This document shows, in pieces, positions 1-5,219 of a stretch of DNA of 5,219 nt. The DNA comes from Anaerotignum sp. (GTDB taxonomy: Bacteria; Bacillota; Clostridia; Lachnospirales; Anaerotignaceae), in the NCBI GenBank assembly GCA_020024395.1, contig JAHHTV010000115.1, forward strand, positions 1 through 5,219, read 5' to 3'. The position numbers were made by a program, and so were the translations under genes. The notes under the pieces were generated by a model. It did not search any database. It was given only the letters and a program-made list of their open reading frames with translations, and was not told the DNA's origin. The stretch's first letter is position 1; each line of letters starts with the position of its first letter.

Positions 1-683
1 TCATTCCGTTGCGTGATGATTTAACATTGCAGGTGGATGACTATTTAGATTTTCTGGGAACGATTGTGATTGCCAATCCAAATGCACCCACAGGAATATC
101 TGTACCAAGAAGCGACATTCAGCGATTATTAGATGCCAATCCAAATAGAGTGGTTATCGTAGATGAAGCATATGTGGATTTTGGAGGCGAAAGCTGTGTG
201 CCGCTTATCAAAGCATATGAAAATTTACTTGTGATACAAACTATGTCAAAAAGTCGACAACTGGCTGGTGGACGTTTGGGTTATGCGTTAGGGAGTGTGC
301 CATTGATAGAGGCCATGAACCGTGTAAAATACAGTTTTAACCCTTATAATGTCAATCGAATGACAATGCTGGCTGGTATTGCAGCAATAGAAGATGAGCC
401 ATATTTTCAGAAATGCTGTCGTACCATTCAAGAAACACGACTTTGGACAAAGCATGCATTGGAAAAGTTGGGTTTTGTGGTATTACCTTCCCAAACAAAT
501 TTTTTATTTGTAAAATCAGATAAATTATCTGGTAGTACACTCTATCAAAAGCTAAAGGAACACGGTATTTTGGTTCGTTGGTTTCAGACAGAGCGCATTC
601 AGGACTATGTGCGCATTACCATTGGTTCTCAAACACAAATGGAAACATTGATTGACAAGATAACTTGTATTTTACAAGTATAA
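1..683 (+). CDS. hisC: Histidinol-phosphate aminotransferase, 5'-truncated by window edge
   Basis: PLP-dependent fold-type I aminotransferase that converts imidazole-acetol phosphate and glutamate to L-histidinol phosphate and 2-oxoglutarate. The frame is open from base 3 (Ile-Pro-Leu...), so the TTG at 9 is an internal Leu codon and not a start. About 226 residues are visible; HisC is usually about 350, so roughly the first third is missing. Counting that Leu as residue 1, the family landmarks appear in order: NPNAPTG at 23-29, VDEAYVDF at 51-58 (Asp52 and Tyr55 contact PLP), the Schiff-base lysine Lys81 in TMSKS, and phosphate-binding Arg89 in LAGGRLGYA. SFNPYNVNR follows at about 109-117, and the C-terminal GILVRWF and VRITIG strands are present. 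Its TAA (681-683) runs into the Shine-Dalgarno of hisB. HisC can be confused with other class I/II aminotransferases, but the his-operon context settles it. Confidence 0.96.
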   Translation, partial: IPLRDDLTLQVDDYLDFLGTIVIANPNAPTGISVPRSDIQRLLDANPNRVVIVDEAYVDFGGESCVPLIKAYENLLVIQTMSKSRQLAGGRLGYALGSVPLIEAMNRVKYSFNPYNVNRMTMLAGIAAIEDEPYFQKCCRTIQETRLWTKHALEKLGFVVLPSQTNFLFVKSDKLSGSTLYQKLKEHGILVRWFQTERIQDYVRITIGSQTQMETLIDKITCILQV

Positions 684-688
684 GGAGG
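682..688 (+). promoter_or_regulatory. Ribosome binding site of hisB, overlapping the hisC stop codon
   Basis: AAGGAGG is a near-perfect Shine-Dalgarno that shares its first two A's with the hisC TAA stop. It lies 4 nt before the ATG at 693 and 7 nt before a second in-frame ATG at 696. The second spacing is closer to the usual optimum, so either ATG (or both) may be used. The arrangement suits translational coupling of hisC and hisB. Confidence 0.8.
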
Positions 689-692
689 TTTT

Positions 693-1283
693 ATGATGCG
701 TCATGCGTCAATACAACGAGATACAAAAGAAACAAAAATACAACTGACACTGAATTTGGATGGGAAAGGTAAGGCGGATATCTCCACTGGCTGTGGTTTT
801 TTGAATCATATGCTAGAATTGTTCGCACACCATAGTGATATTGATTTGACTGTAAAATGTCAAGGGGATACATATGTAGATTATCACCATAGTGTAGAAG
901 ATATTGGTATTTGTTTGGGAAAGGCGTTTACAGAAGCACTAGGGGATAAACGAGGAATTGTACGTTATGGTCAATTCTTTTTGCCTATGGACGAAACATT
1001 GATATTGTGTGCTTGTGATATTTCTGGTAGAGATTATTTAGCATGGACAGTGGAGCTGCCAAGCCCAGTGGTGGGTGACTTTGATACAGAACTTGCCAAA
1101 GAATTTTGGCTGGCATTTGTTCGTAATTGTCCAGCGTCTATACACATTCGCCAAATTGCCGGTGAAAATACGCATCATATTATAGAAGCGATTTTCAAAG
1201 GTATGGGGCGTGCATTGAAAATGGCTGTGGCTATAGATGCCAAACATATTGATGAAATTCCAAGTACAAAAGGTACATTGTAA
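693..1283 (+). CDS. hisB: Imidazoleglycerol-phosphate dehydratase (monofunctional HisB)
   Basis: Dehydrates D-erythro-imidazole-glycerol phosphate to imidazole-acetol phosphate in the cytoplasm. The family is a Mn-dependent assembly of many subunits. At 196 residues it has the normal length of a monofunctional IGPD and lacks the N-terminal phosphatase domain of the enterobacterial fusion. The metal-binding histidine/acid motifs are all visible: FLNHML with His39, HHSVED at 65-70, and THHIIEA with His161, His162 and Glu165. PMDETL (98-103), SGRDYL with Arg113, the FDTELAKEF stretch and the terminal IPSTKG signature (189-194) are also typical. The residue before His39 is Asn where many homologues have Asp, but this position varies in the family. 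Two adjacent ATGs (693, 696) leave the start uncertain by one residue. The next gene follows after 13 nt. Confidence 0.97.
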   Translation: MMRHASIQRDTKETKIQLTLNLDGKGKADISTGCGFLNHMLELFAHHSDIDLTVKCQGDTYVDYHHSVEDIGICLGKAFTEALGDKRGIVRYGQFFLPMDETLILCACDISGRDYLAWTVELPSPVVGDFDTELAKEFWLAFVRNCPASIHIRQIAGENTHHIIEAIFKGMGRALKMAVAIDAKHIDEIPSTKGTL

Positions 1284-1293
1284 AGTGGGTGAT
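1282..1293 (+). promoter_or_regulatory. Extended, degenerate ribosome binding site of hisH
   Basis: The stretch from the end of the hisB stop codon to 1293 matches the extended anti-SD complement AAAGGAGGTGAT at 10 of 12 positions. The central GGA core is disrupted, but GGTGAT (1288-1293) is exact. The start ATG follows 3 nt after the T at 1293. It is weaker in its core than the AGGAGG sites before the neighbouring genes, so hisH may rely partly on coupling to hisB. Confidence 0.6.
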
Positions 1294-1296
1294 TAA

Positions 1297-1908
1297 ATGG
1301 TTGCAATAGTAGATTATGGTGTGGGCAATCTCTTTTCTTTGTCTTGTAGTTTGAAAGCATTGGGACTAGAAGCGGAAGTGACGGGTGACCCTGCGAAATT
1401 GATGGCTGCAGAACGTATCATTCTTCCAGGGGTAGGTGCATTTGCGGACGCACGGCAAAAGCTAGATGCGACAGGTCTGGTTCCTGTACTGCGTGAAGCT
1501 GCAAAACAGAAACCGCTTTTGGGCATTTGTCTTGGTATGCAACTTCTATTTGATAAAAGTTTTGAATATGGAGAACATACAGGGCTTGGATTTATACCTG
1601 GGCAGGTGGTAGATTTGCGAAATGATTTGACAGATAAGCGTTTGAAAGTGCCGCATATGGGATGGAATAGCTTGCAAATTTGTAAGGAAGACCCTATTTT
1701 TCGCTATATTGAGAATGAGGCGTATGTTTATTATGTACATAGTTACTATGCACAAAACTGTACAGAAAATACACTTGCCAGCTCCCAATATGGCAATGTG
1801 AATGTCACTGGTGTTGTGCGTTGCGGCAATGTCTGGGGTACACAGTTTCACCCAGAAAAATCTGGTGATACAGGATTGTGTATATTAAAAGCATTTGCAG
1901 AGTTATAA
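1297..1908 (+). CDS. hisH: Imidazole glycerol phosphate synthase, glutamine amidotransferase subunit
   Basis: Class I (triad) glutamine amidotransferase that hydrolyses glutamine and passes ammonia to HisF within the IGP synthase heterodimer. The 203 residues match the usual HisH length of about 200. The N-terminus VAIVDYGVGNL (2-12) is characteristic, as is LPGVGAF (43-49). The nucleophile is Cys78 in LGICLGMQLLF, and the other triad members are His185 and Glu187 in GTQFHPEKSG (181-190). The PHMGWN oxyanion/interface strand (119-124) and YYVHSYY (145-151) are the HisH-specific marks that separate it from TrpG, PabA and other amidotransferases. It sits two genes upstream of its partner hisF, the common hisH-hisA-hisF order. 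All active-site residues are intact. Confidence 0.97.
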   Translation: MVAIVDYGVGNLFSLSCSLKALGLEAEVTGDPAKLMAAERIILPGVGAFADARQKLDATGLVPVLREAAKQKPLLGICLGMQLLFDKSFEYGEHTGLGFIPGQVVDLRNDLTDKRLKVPHMGWNSLQICKEDPIFRYIENEAYVYYVHSYYAQNCTENTLASSQYGNVNVTGVVRCGNVWGTQFHPEKSGDTGLCILKAFAEL

Positions 1909-1914
1909 GGAGGG
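1907..1914 (+). promoter_or_regulatory. Ribosome binding site of hisA, overlapping the hisH stop codon
   Basis: AAGGAGGG begins within the hisH TAA (1906-1908), repeating the arrangement at the hisC/hisB junction. The AGGAGG core at 1908-1913 is 7 nt from the hisA ATG, a near-ideal spacing that fixes this start. Confidence 0.85.
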
Positions 1915-1920
1915 TGAAAA

Positions 1921-2640
1921 ATGCAGATTTTTCCTGCCATTGATTTGTCTAACGGACAGGTGGTTCGCCTGTTTCAAGGAGATTATGCAAAAATGACGGT
2001 TTATGGTACAGACCCCTGTGCTGTGGCAAGAGAATTTATAGCAGCGGGTGCAAAATATCTCCATGTGGTAGATTTGGATGGTGCCAGAGATGGAACAATT
2101 GCAAACTTTTCTTCTATTGCTGCCATTGCAAAACAGGGCGGTTTGTATATCGAAGTGGGCGGCGGTATCCGTACAGAAGAACGTATTCAACAATATTTGG
2201 ATTTAGGGGTGCAACGATGTATTTTGGGTACTGTTGCAGTAAAGGATTTTGATTTTACAGTTCGTATGGCACAAACCTATGGGGACAAAATCGCTGTGGG
2301 TGTAGATGCCAAAAATGGATATGTTGCCATAAACGGTTGGAAAGAACTATCACAAGAAAAAGGTGTAGACTTTTGTAAGCGTTTATATGATGCAGGTGTA
2401 AAAACCATAATCTATACAGATATCAGCCGAGATGGGGCAGAACGTGGTACAAATTTGGAAGTATATAAAGAGCTTTCAAAAATAAATGGACTGTGTGTAA
2501 CAGCGTCTGGTGGCGTGAGTGCTTTAGAAGAATTATATCAGTTGCAACACATTGGTACCCATGCAGCAATATTGGGAAAAGCTTTGTATACAGGACGACT
2601 GGATTTGAAAACGGTGATACAGGAGGTGGGGAAATGTTAG
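1921..2640 (+). CDS. hisA: ProFAR isomerase (phosphoribosylformimino-AICAR-phosphate isomerase)
   Basis: A (beta/alpha)8-barrel enzyme that performs the Amadori rearrangement of ProFAR to PRFAR, the substrate of HisH-HisF. Length is 239 residues, standard for HisA. The start PAIDL carries the catalytic Asp8 of the first strand. The second catalytic Asp is Asp129 in VGVDAKNG, preceding the NGW motif at 138-140. Phosphate-binding loops are GGGIR (80-84) in the first half and ASGGV (195-199) in the second, reflecting the half-barrel duplication shared with HisF. TDISRDG (166-172) is typical of HisA; HisF has the related IDxDG. A bifunctional PriA is less likely because the rest of a dedicated his pathway surrounds it and that fusion of roles is known mainly from Actinobacteria. 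The gene ends in TAG, 7 nt inside hisF. Confidence 0.96.
   Translation: MQIFPAIDLSNGQVVRLFQGDYAKMTVYGTDPCAVAREFIAAGAKYLHVVDLDGARDGTIANFSSIAAIAKQGGLYIEVGGGIRTEERIQQYLDLGVQRCILGTVAVKDFDFTVRMAQTYGDKIAVGVDAKNGYVAINGWKELSQEKGVDFCKRLYDAGVKTIIYTDISRDGAERGTNLEVYKELSKINGLCVTASGGVSALEELYQLQHIGTHAAILGKALYTGRLDLKTVIQEVGKC
2621..2626 (+). promoter_or_regulatory. Ribosome binding site of hisF inside the hisA 3' end
   Basis: AGGAGG lies within the last codons of hisA, 7 nt before the ATG at 2634. It identifies 2634 as the true hisF start rather than the in-frame GTG at 2493, which would add 47 residues overlapping hisA with no HisF similarity. Confidence 0.88.
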
Positions 2641-3389
2641 CCAAACGTATTATTCCATGTTTAGATGTAAAAGATGGTCGTGTGGTAAAAGGAGTAAATT
2701 TTACGGGGTTACAGGATATTGCAAATCCTGTAGAAATGGCACGTTTTTATAATCAGTCTAGTGCAGATGAATTGGTGTTTTATGATATTACGGCATCTGT
2801 TGAGGGGCGTAATTTGTTCACAGATATTTTGCAACAAGTGGCTCGTGAAATCTTTATCCCTTTAACTGTAGGCGGTGGTATTCGTACATTAGAAGATTTT
2901 GACAGGGTGCTGAAATGTGGTGCAGATAAGGTCAGTGTCAACTCTGGTGCGATTGCAAATCCAAGCATTATTAGAGAAGCAGCAAAAAAATATGGTGACC
3001 AGTGTGTGGTGTTGTCTATGGATGTGAAGCGAGTGGATGGACAATTTCGACTTTTTGCAAAGGGCGGTAGAGAGGATACAGGCATTGATGCGATAAAATG
3101 GGCAGTCAAAGCAGTTGCTGATGGTGCTGGCGAAGTGGTGCTAAATTCTATTGATACAGATGGTGTAAAAAATGGCTTTGATATAGAGATGCTGGACGAA
3201 TTGGCGTCTAAAATCCATGTACCAATCATTGCCAGCGGTGGTGCTGGGAATTGTGAACATTTTGCAGAACTTTTTACACATGCAGGTATTGATGCAGGAT
3301 TGGCTGCTTCCATATTTCACACAAGACAGTTAGATATTAGAGAATTGAAACGCTTTTTGCATGATAGAGGTATAAAAGTGCGTATTTGA
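2634..3389 (+). CDS. hisF: Imidazole glycerol phosphate synthase, cyclase subunit
   Basis: Barrel-fold synthase subunit that combines PRFAR with ammonia delivered from HisH to give imidazole-glycerol phosphate and AICAR, the latter feeding purine synthesis. The product is 251 residues, as expected. Catalytic Asp11 (RIIPCLDV) and Asp130 (SMDVKRVDG) are present. So are Lys19, the DITAS loop (51-55), GGGIR (80-84), IDTDG (173-177) and ASGGAG (200-205). The residues known from Thermotoga maritima HisF as the salt-bridge gate of the ammonia tunnel (Arg5, Glu46, Lys99, Glu167) fall at the same numbers here. In the IDxDG region, Asn171 and Thr175 replace the Thr and Arg of the Thermotoga protein. 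The gene overlaps hisA by 7 nt (ATGTTAG) and ends in TGA. Confidence 0.97.
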   Translation: MLAKRIIPCLDVKDGRVVKGVNFTGLQDIANPVEMARFYNQSSADELVFYDITASVEGRNLFTDILQQVAREIFIPLTVGGGIRTLEDFDRVLKCGADKVSVNSGAIANPSIIREAAKKYGDQCVVLSMDVKRVDGQFRLFAKGGREDTGIDAIKWAVKAVADGAGEVVLNSIDTDGVKNGFDIEMLDELASKIHVPIIASGGAGNCEHFAELFTHAGIDAGLAASIFHTRQLDIRELKRFLHDRGIKVRI

Positions 3390-3390
3390 T

Positions 3391-3396
3391 AGGAGG
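3391..3396 (+). promoter_or_regulatory. Ribosome binding site of hisIE
   Basis: A perfect AGGAGG directly follows the hisF stop. The only plausible start at the right place is the TTG at 3408, 11 nt downstream, a longer spacing than at the other junctions. No ATG or GTG in this frame lies between the site and the conserved N-terminus. Confidence 0.75.
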
Positions 3397-3407
3397 GGAA
3401 TACAATA

Positions 3408-4043
3408 TTGGAACTAAAATTTGATGAAAAAGGTCTGATTCCTGCGATTGTGCAAGACCATTATACCAAACAGGTTTTGACACTGGCATATATGAATCGT
3501 GAAAGCCTTGCCATTACCATTGATGAGCAACGTACCTGTTTTTGGAGTCGTAGCCGTCAAGAATTGTGGCGCAAAGGTGATACATCAGGTGCAGTACAGC
3601 ATGTGGTTGCCATTACCACAGATTGTGATGGGGATGCACTTATTGTGGAGGTGGTAAAAGATGGACCAGCATGTCATACTGGTGCAGAAAGCTGCTTTTT
3701 TCAACCGATTTATTTATCAGAAGAATTAAAACAATTTAGTTATGAAGGATTATATGAACTGATTAAAGGACGCAAAAATACACCACAAGAAGGCAGTTAT
3801 ACCACATACCTTTTTGAAAAAGGACTGGATAAAATTCTGAAAAAAGTAGGCGAAGAATGTACAGAAGTTATCATTGGTGGCTGTAAAAAGGATAAAGAAG
3901 AAACAATATATGAGATTGCAGATTTGACATATCATGTTATGGTTTTGATGGTTCAAATGGGTATTTGTGTAGAAGATATTACCAGAGAGCTTGAGAAGCG
4001 TCATGTGATAGACCACAAAGTAAAACAAGAGAGGATGCGATGA
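3408..4043 (+). CDS. hisI: Bifunctional PR-AMP cyclohydrolase / PR-ATP pyrophosphohydrolase
   Basis: Fusion protein (HisIE, 211 residues) that catalyses steps two and three of the pathway. The C-terminal HisE domain cleaves PR-ATP to PR-AMP and pyrophosphate; the N-terminal HisI domain opens the adenine ring of PR-AMP to give ProFAR. HisI spans about residues 1-105. It includes FWSRSR (45-50), LWRKGDTSG (53-61), the Mg-binding DCDGD cluster (72-76) and the likely Zn-binding Cys73, Cys89 (ACHTG) and Cys96. HisE spans about 110-211, an all-alpha MazG-like domain with KVGEECTE (146-153) and EIADL (169-173) carrying the metal-binding acids. The start is TTG. The order HisI then HisE is the usual one for the fusion. 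The stop overlaps the next start as ATGA, indicating coupling. Confidence 0.96.
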   Translation: MELKFDEKGLIPAIVQDHYTKQVLTLAYMNRESLAITIDEQRTCFWSRSRQELWRKGDTSGAVQHVVAITTDCDGDALIVEVVKDGPACHTGAESCFFQPIYLSEELKQFSYEGLYELIKGRKNTPQEGSYTTYLFEKGLDKILKKVGEECTEVIIGGCKKDKEETIYEIADLTYHVMVLMVQMGICVEDITRELEKRHVIDHKVKQERMR

Positions 4044-4870
4044 GTATTTTGAAGCCATTTGTCTGTTCCGTCCATACACATGCCACATTTTGTGATGGTA
4101 AAGATACATTGGAGGATATGGCTGCGGCGGCGTATGCAGCGGGTGTTCGTTATTATGGTGTATCCTGTCACAGCCATACACCAATTGCATTAGATGAAGG
4201 TTTTGTTTTGCCGAAAGATATGGCTGTTTATCAAAAAGCGGTAGAACAGCTACAAAAACAATACATTGGAAAAATGGAAGTTCTGGTTGGATTAGAATGG
4301 GATAGTTGTGCTGATGTCAATGTTGATGGTTTTGATTATTGGATTGGTAGTGTACACTATATACATGCAGACAATGGGAAGTACTATGCCATTGATTGGA
4401 ATGAAGAAGTTTTTGCCACATGTCGTGATGAAGCTTTTCATGGAGATGCATTGGCTATGGTGAAAGCATATTTTCAGGAAGTATCAAAAGTAGCTGCGAT
4501 GCAACCGACTATTTTGGGGCATATGGACTTGATTACAAAATTTAACACCAAAAACAAGTTTTTTGATGAAAATTCTTTGCAGTACAAATTGGCAGCACTG
4601 CAAGCGTTGCAATCTGTAAATCCAACAACAACCATACTGGAAATTAATACTGGAGCGATGGCAAGAGGCTATCGAGATGTTCCTTATCCAGCACTTTTTC
4701 TATTAAAGAAATGGTATGAATTGGGGGGGCGTATTATTTTGACATCTGATGCACATACAGCAGATGGTATTTTATATGGGTATGAAAAAGCGGTTGGTGT
4801 TGCAAAACAAGCAGGTTTTACAACATCTGTGATATTGACAAAAAAAGGATTTATAGAGTGTAGGCTGTAA
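4040..4870 (+). CDS. hisK: PHP-family histidinol-phosphatase
   Basis: Predicted to hydrolyse L-histidinol phosphate to L-histidinol, the step before HisD. The product is 276 residues, in the normal range for the HisJ/HisK type found in Bacillota. The PHP metal-site ligands can be followed through the chain: His12 and His14 in VHTHATF, Asp19, His44 (CHSH), Glu86 (GLEWD), His106 (SVHY), His161 (GHMDL), and Asp237 and His239 in TSDAHT. All nine are present, consistent with an active tri-metal centre. It starts with ATG overlapping the hisIE TGA by 4 nt, with a GAGAGG ribosome binding site (4029-4034) 5 nt upstream. PHP phosphatases vary in substrate, but the operon position and a HisB without a phosphatase domain make histidinol phosphate by far the best candidate. 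The literature calls the family hisJ or hisK. Confidence 0.93.
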   Translation: MSILKPFVCSVHTHATFCDGKDTLEDMAAAAYAAGVRYYGVSCHSHTPIALDEGFVLPKDMAVYQKAVEQLQKQYIGKMEVLVGLEWDSCADVNVDGFDYWIGSVHYIHADNGKYYAIDWNEEVFATCRDEAFHGDALAMVKAYFQEVSKVAAMQPTILGHMDLITKFNTKNKFFDENSLQYKLAALQALQSVNPTTTILEINTGAMARGYRDVPYPALFLLKKWYELGGRIILTSDAHTADGILYGYEKAVGVAKQAGFTTSVILTKKGFIECRL

Positions 4871-4973
4871 ATTTTGGATAAATCATTAAATAAATAGTTG
4901 CATTATTTTGTTTATATAAAATGCCATATTTGATAGATGATATACAAAATTTTATATTAAAAAACGAAATTTT

Positions 4974-5008
4974 AGGCAGTGAGAGAGAAAAAATCTTGCT
5001 GCCTTTTT
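4974..5008 (+). terminator. Rho-independent terminator of the his operon
   Basis: An 11-bp stem pairs 4974-4984 with 4994-5004. The outer six pairs (AGGCAG/CTGCCT) are perfect, followed by two G-U pairs and three more Watson-Crick pairs, closing a 9-nt purine loop. A run of five T's (5004-5008) follows, the first of which pairs in the stem. It works only for + strand transcripts: on the opposite strand the stem is not followed by a clean T-run. It lies about 100 nt after the hisK stop, marking the operon end. Confidence 0.88.
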
Positions 5009-5143
5009 AAGGTATTTTGATAAAAGGGGATAAGTGTATTGTATGTTAAGTCTATTGAATATGATAATGGAATATTGTAGTACACGATAAGAAAGAAGGG
5101 GAATTACGCTATTATAATGGTTGTTTTATAAAAAGAATAACAA

Positions 5144-5171
5144 ATGACATATATTCTCTTTTTTGTATAAT
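5144..5171 (+). promoter_or_regulatory. Putative sigma-A promoter, upstream of the pair
   Basis: The -35 element is ATGACA (5144-5149), five of six matches to consensus, and the -10 is a perfect TATAAT (5166-5171), with a 16-nt spacer. It points right, towards a gene beyond the window. In such AT-rich DNA a chance match is possible, and the -35 similarity carries most of the weight. Confidence 0.5.
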
Positions 5172-5188
5172 AATATATACAGTTTATC

Positions 5189-5217
5189 TTGACTTTACAA
5201 ATTTTGGGTGGTATTAT
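5189..5217 (+). promoter_or_regulatory. Putative strong sigma-A promoter with extended -10
   Basis: TTGACT (5189-5194) and TATTAT (5212-5217) each match consensus at five of six positions and are separated by the ideal 17 nt. TG at 5209-5210 sits one base before the -10 box, giving an extended -10 element. The predicted start of transcription is a few bases past the right edge, so the gene it serves lies outside the window on the + strand. Confidence 0.7.
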
Positions 5218-5219
5218 AA

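Larger units (their letters stand above)
4871..5219. other. AT-rich intergenic region, no gene seen
   Basis: No credible coding sequence is present on either strand. The first ~100 bases (to 4973) look like an untranslated 3' tail of the his transcript and hold only an AT-only inverted repeat (4914-4922 with 4949-4957, 9 bp). Then come the terminator at 4974-5008, a stretch to about 5140 in which I see nothing convincing, and two rightward promoters at the end. The base composition is clearly more AT-rich than the coding part. Confidence 0.8.

Noticed and set aside
774..834. Asn instead of Asp before the metal-binding His39 of HisB as a sign of inactivation
   Set aside because: The position varies in Bacillota IGPDs as I recall them, and all metal ligands are kept.
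1546..1851. 101-codon open frame on the minus strand within hisH
   Set aside because: Antisense shadow; hisH on the + strand is fully intact with its catalytic triad.
2493..2633. Upstream extension of hisF to a GTG inside hisA
   Set aside because: The added 47 residues overlap hisA in another frame and do not resemble HisF. The AGGAGG at 2621-2626 and the conserved N-terminus place the start at 2634.
2780..3313. 177-codon open frame on the minus strand within hisF
   Set aside because: Antisense shadow of a well-conserved gene, rich in Ser/Pro/Thr as expected of reversed codons, with no recognisable motif.
3750..4190. 146-codon open frame on the minus strand across hisIE/hisK
   Set aside because: Antisense to two clear genes; the His/Tyr/Phe-rich low-quality protein shows no domain.
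4900..4924. GCATT/AATGC hairpin close to the hisK stop as a first terminator
   Set aside because: Only five continuous pairs, AT-rich, and not followed by a T-run.
5017..5047. TTGATA followed by TATGTT as a promoter just after the terminator
   Set aside because: The spacer is about 19 nt and the -10 matches consensus at only four of six positions.
5034..5090. Tiny frame of 18 codons starting GTG after AAAAGGGG
   Set aside because: The ribosome binding site is imperfect and too close, the peptide (Met/Leu/Cys-rich) has no recognisable feature, and no convincing promoter lies between it and the terminator.
5113..5118. Perfect TATAAT that could be a third -10 box
   Set aside because: No -35-like hexamer lies 15-19 nt upstream and there is no TG extension; such matches are expected by chance in this AT-rich DNA.

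Overview
This window is the downstream part of a histidine biosynthesis operon, all on the + strand. It is followed by a terminator and an AT-rich intergenic stretch that carries promoters for an unseen gene beyond the right edge. I see no mobile element, CRISPR array, RNA gene or novel defence-type system. It is an ordinary metabolic locus, and the findings below are modest.

Organism: the DNA is AT-rich and the intergenic part even more so. Shine-Dalgarno sites are strong and AGGAGG-like, the genes are packed tightly, and one gene starts with TTG. The pathway uses a monofunctional HisB, a fused HisIE and a PHP-family histidinol-phosphatase. Together these point to a low-GC Bacillota, most likely an anaerobic member of Clostridia. 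This is inference from style and gene content; genus cannot be named from the sequence alone.

Layout: the 3' part of hisC (1-683, cut by the left edge) is followed by hisB (693-1283), hisH (1297-1908), hisA (1921-2640), hisF (2634-3389), hisIE (3408-4043) and a PHP histidinol-phosphatase, hisK (4040-4870). Gaps are 9, 13, 12 and 18 nt, and two junctions overlap (7 nt for hisA/hisF, 4 nt for hisIE/hisK). This indicates one transcript with translational coupling. A hairpin with a T-run at 4974-5008 probably ends it. Two rightward sigma-A-type promoters lie at 5144-5171 and 5189-5217.

How the genes work together: HisIE (two steps, pyrophosphohydrolase then cyclohydrolase) and HisA convert PR-ATP to PRFAR. 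The HisH-HisF heterodimer uses glutamine to turn PRFAR into imidazole-glycerol phosphate plus AICAR. HisB dehydrates IGP, HisC transaminates imidazole-acetol phosphate, and HisK removes the phosphate to give histidinol. The missing steps are HisG (with or without HisZ) at the start and HisD at the end. They would be expected just upstream of hisC, outside the window. Every complete enzyme here retains its recognisable catalytic residues, so nothing suggests decay.
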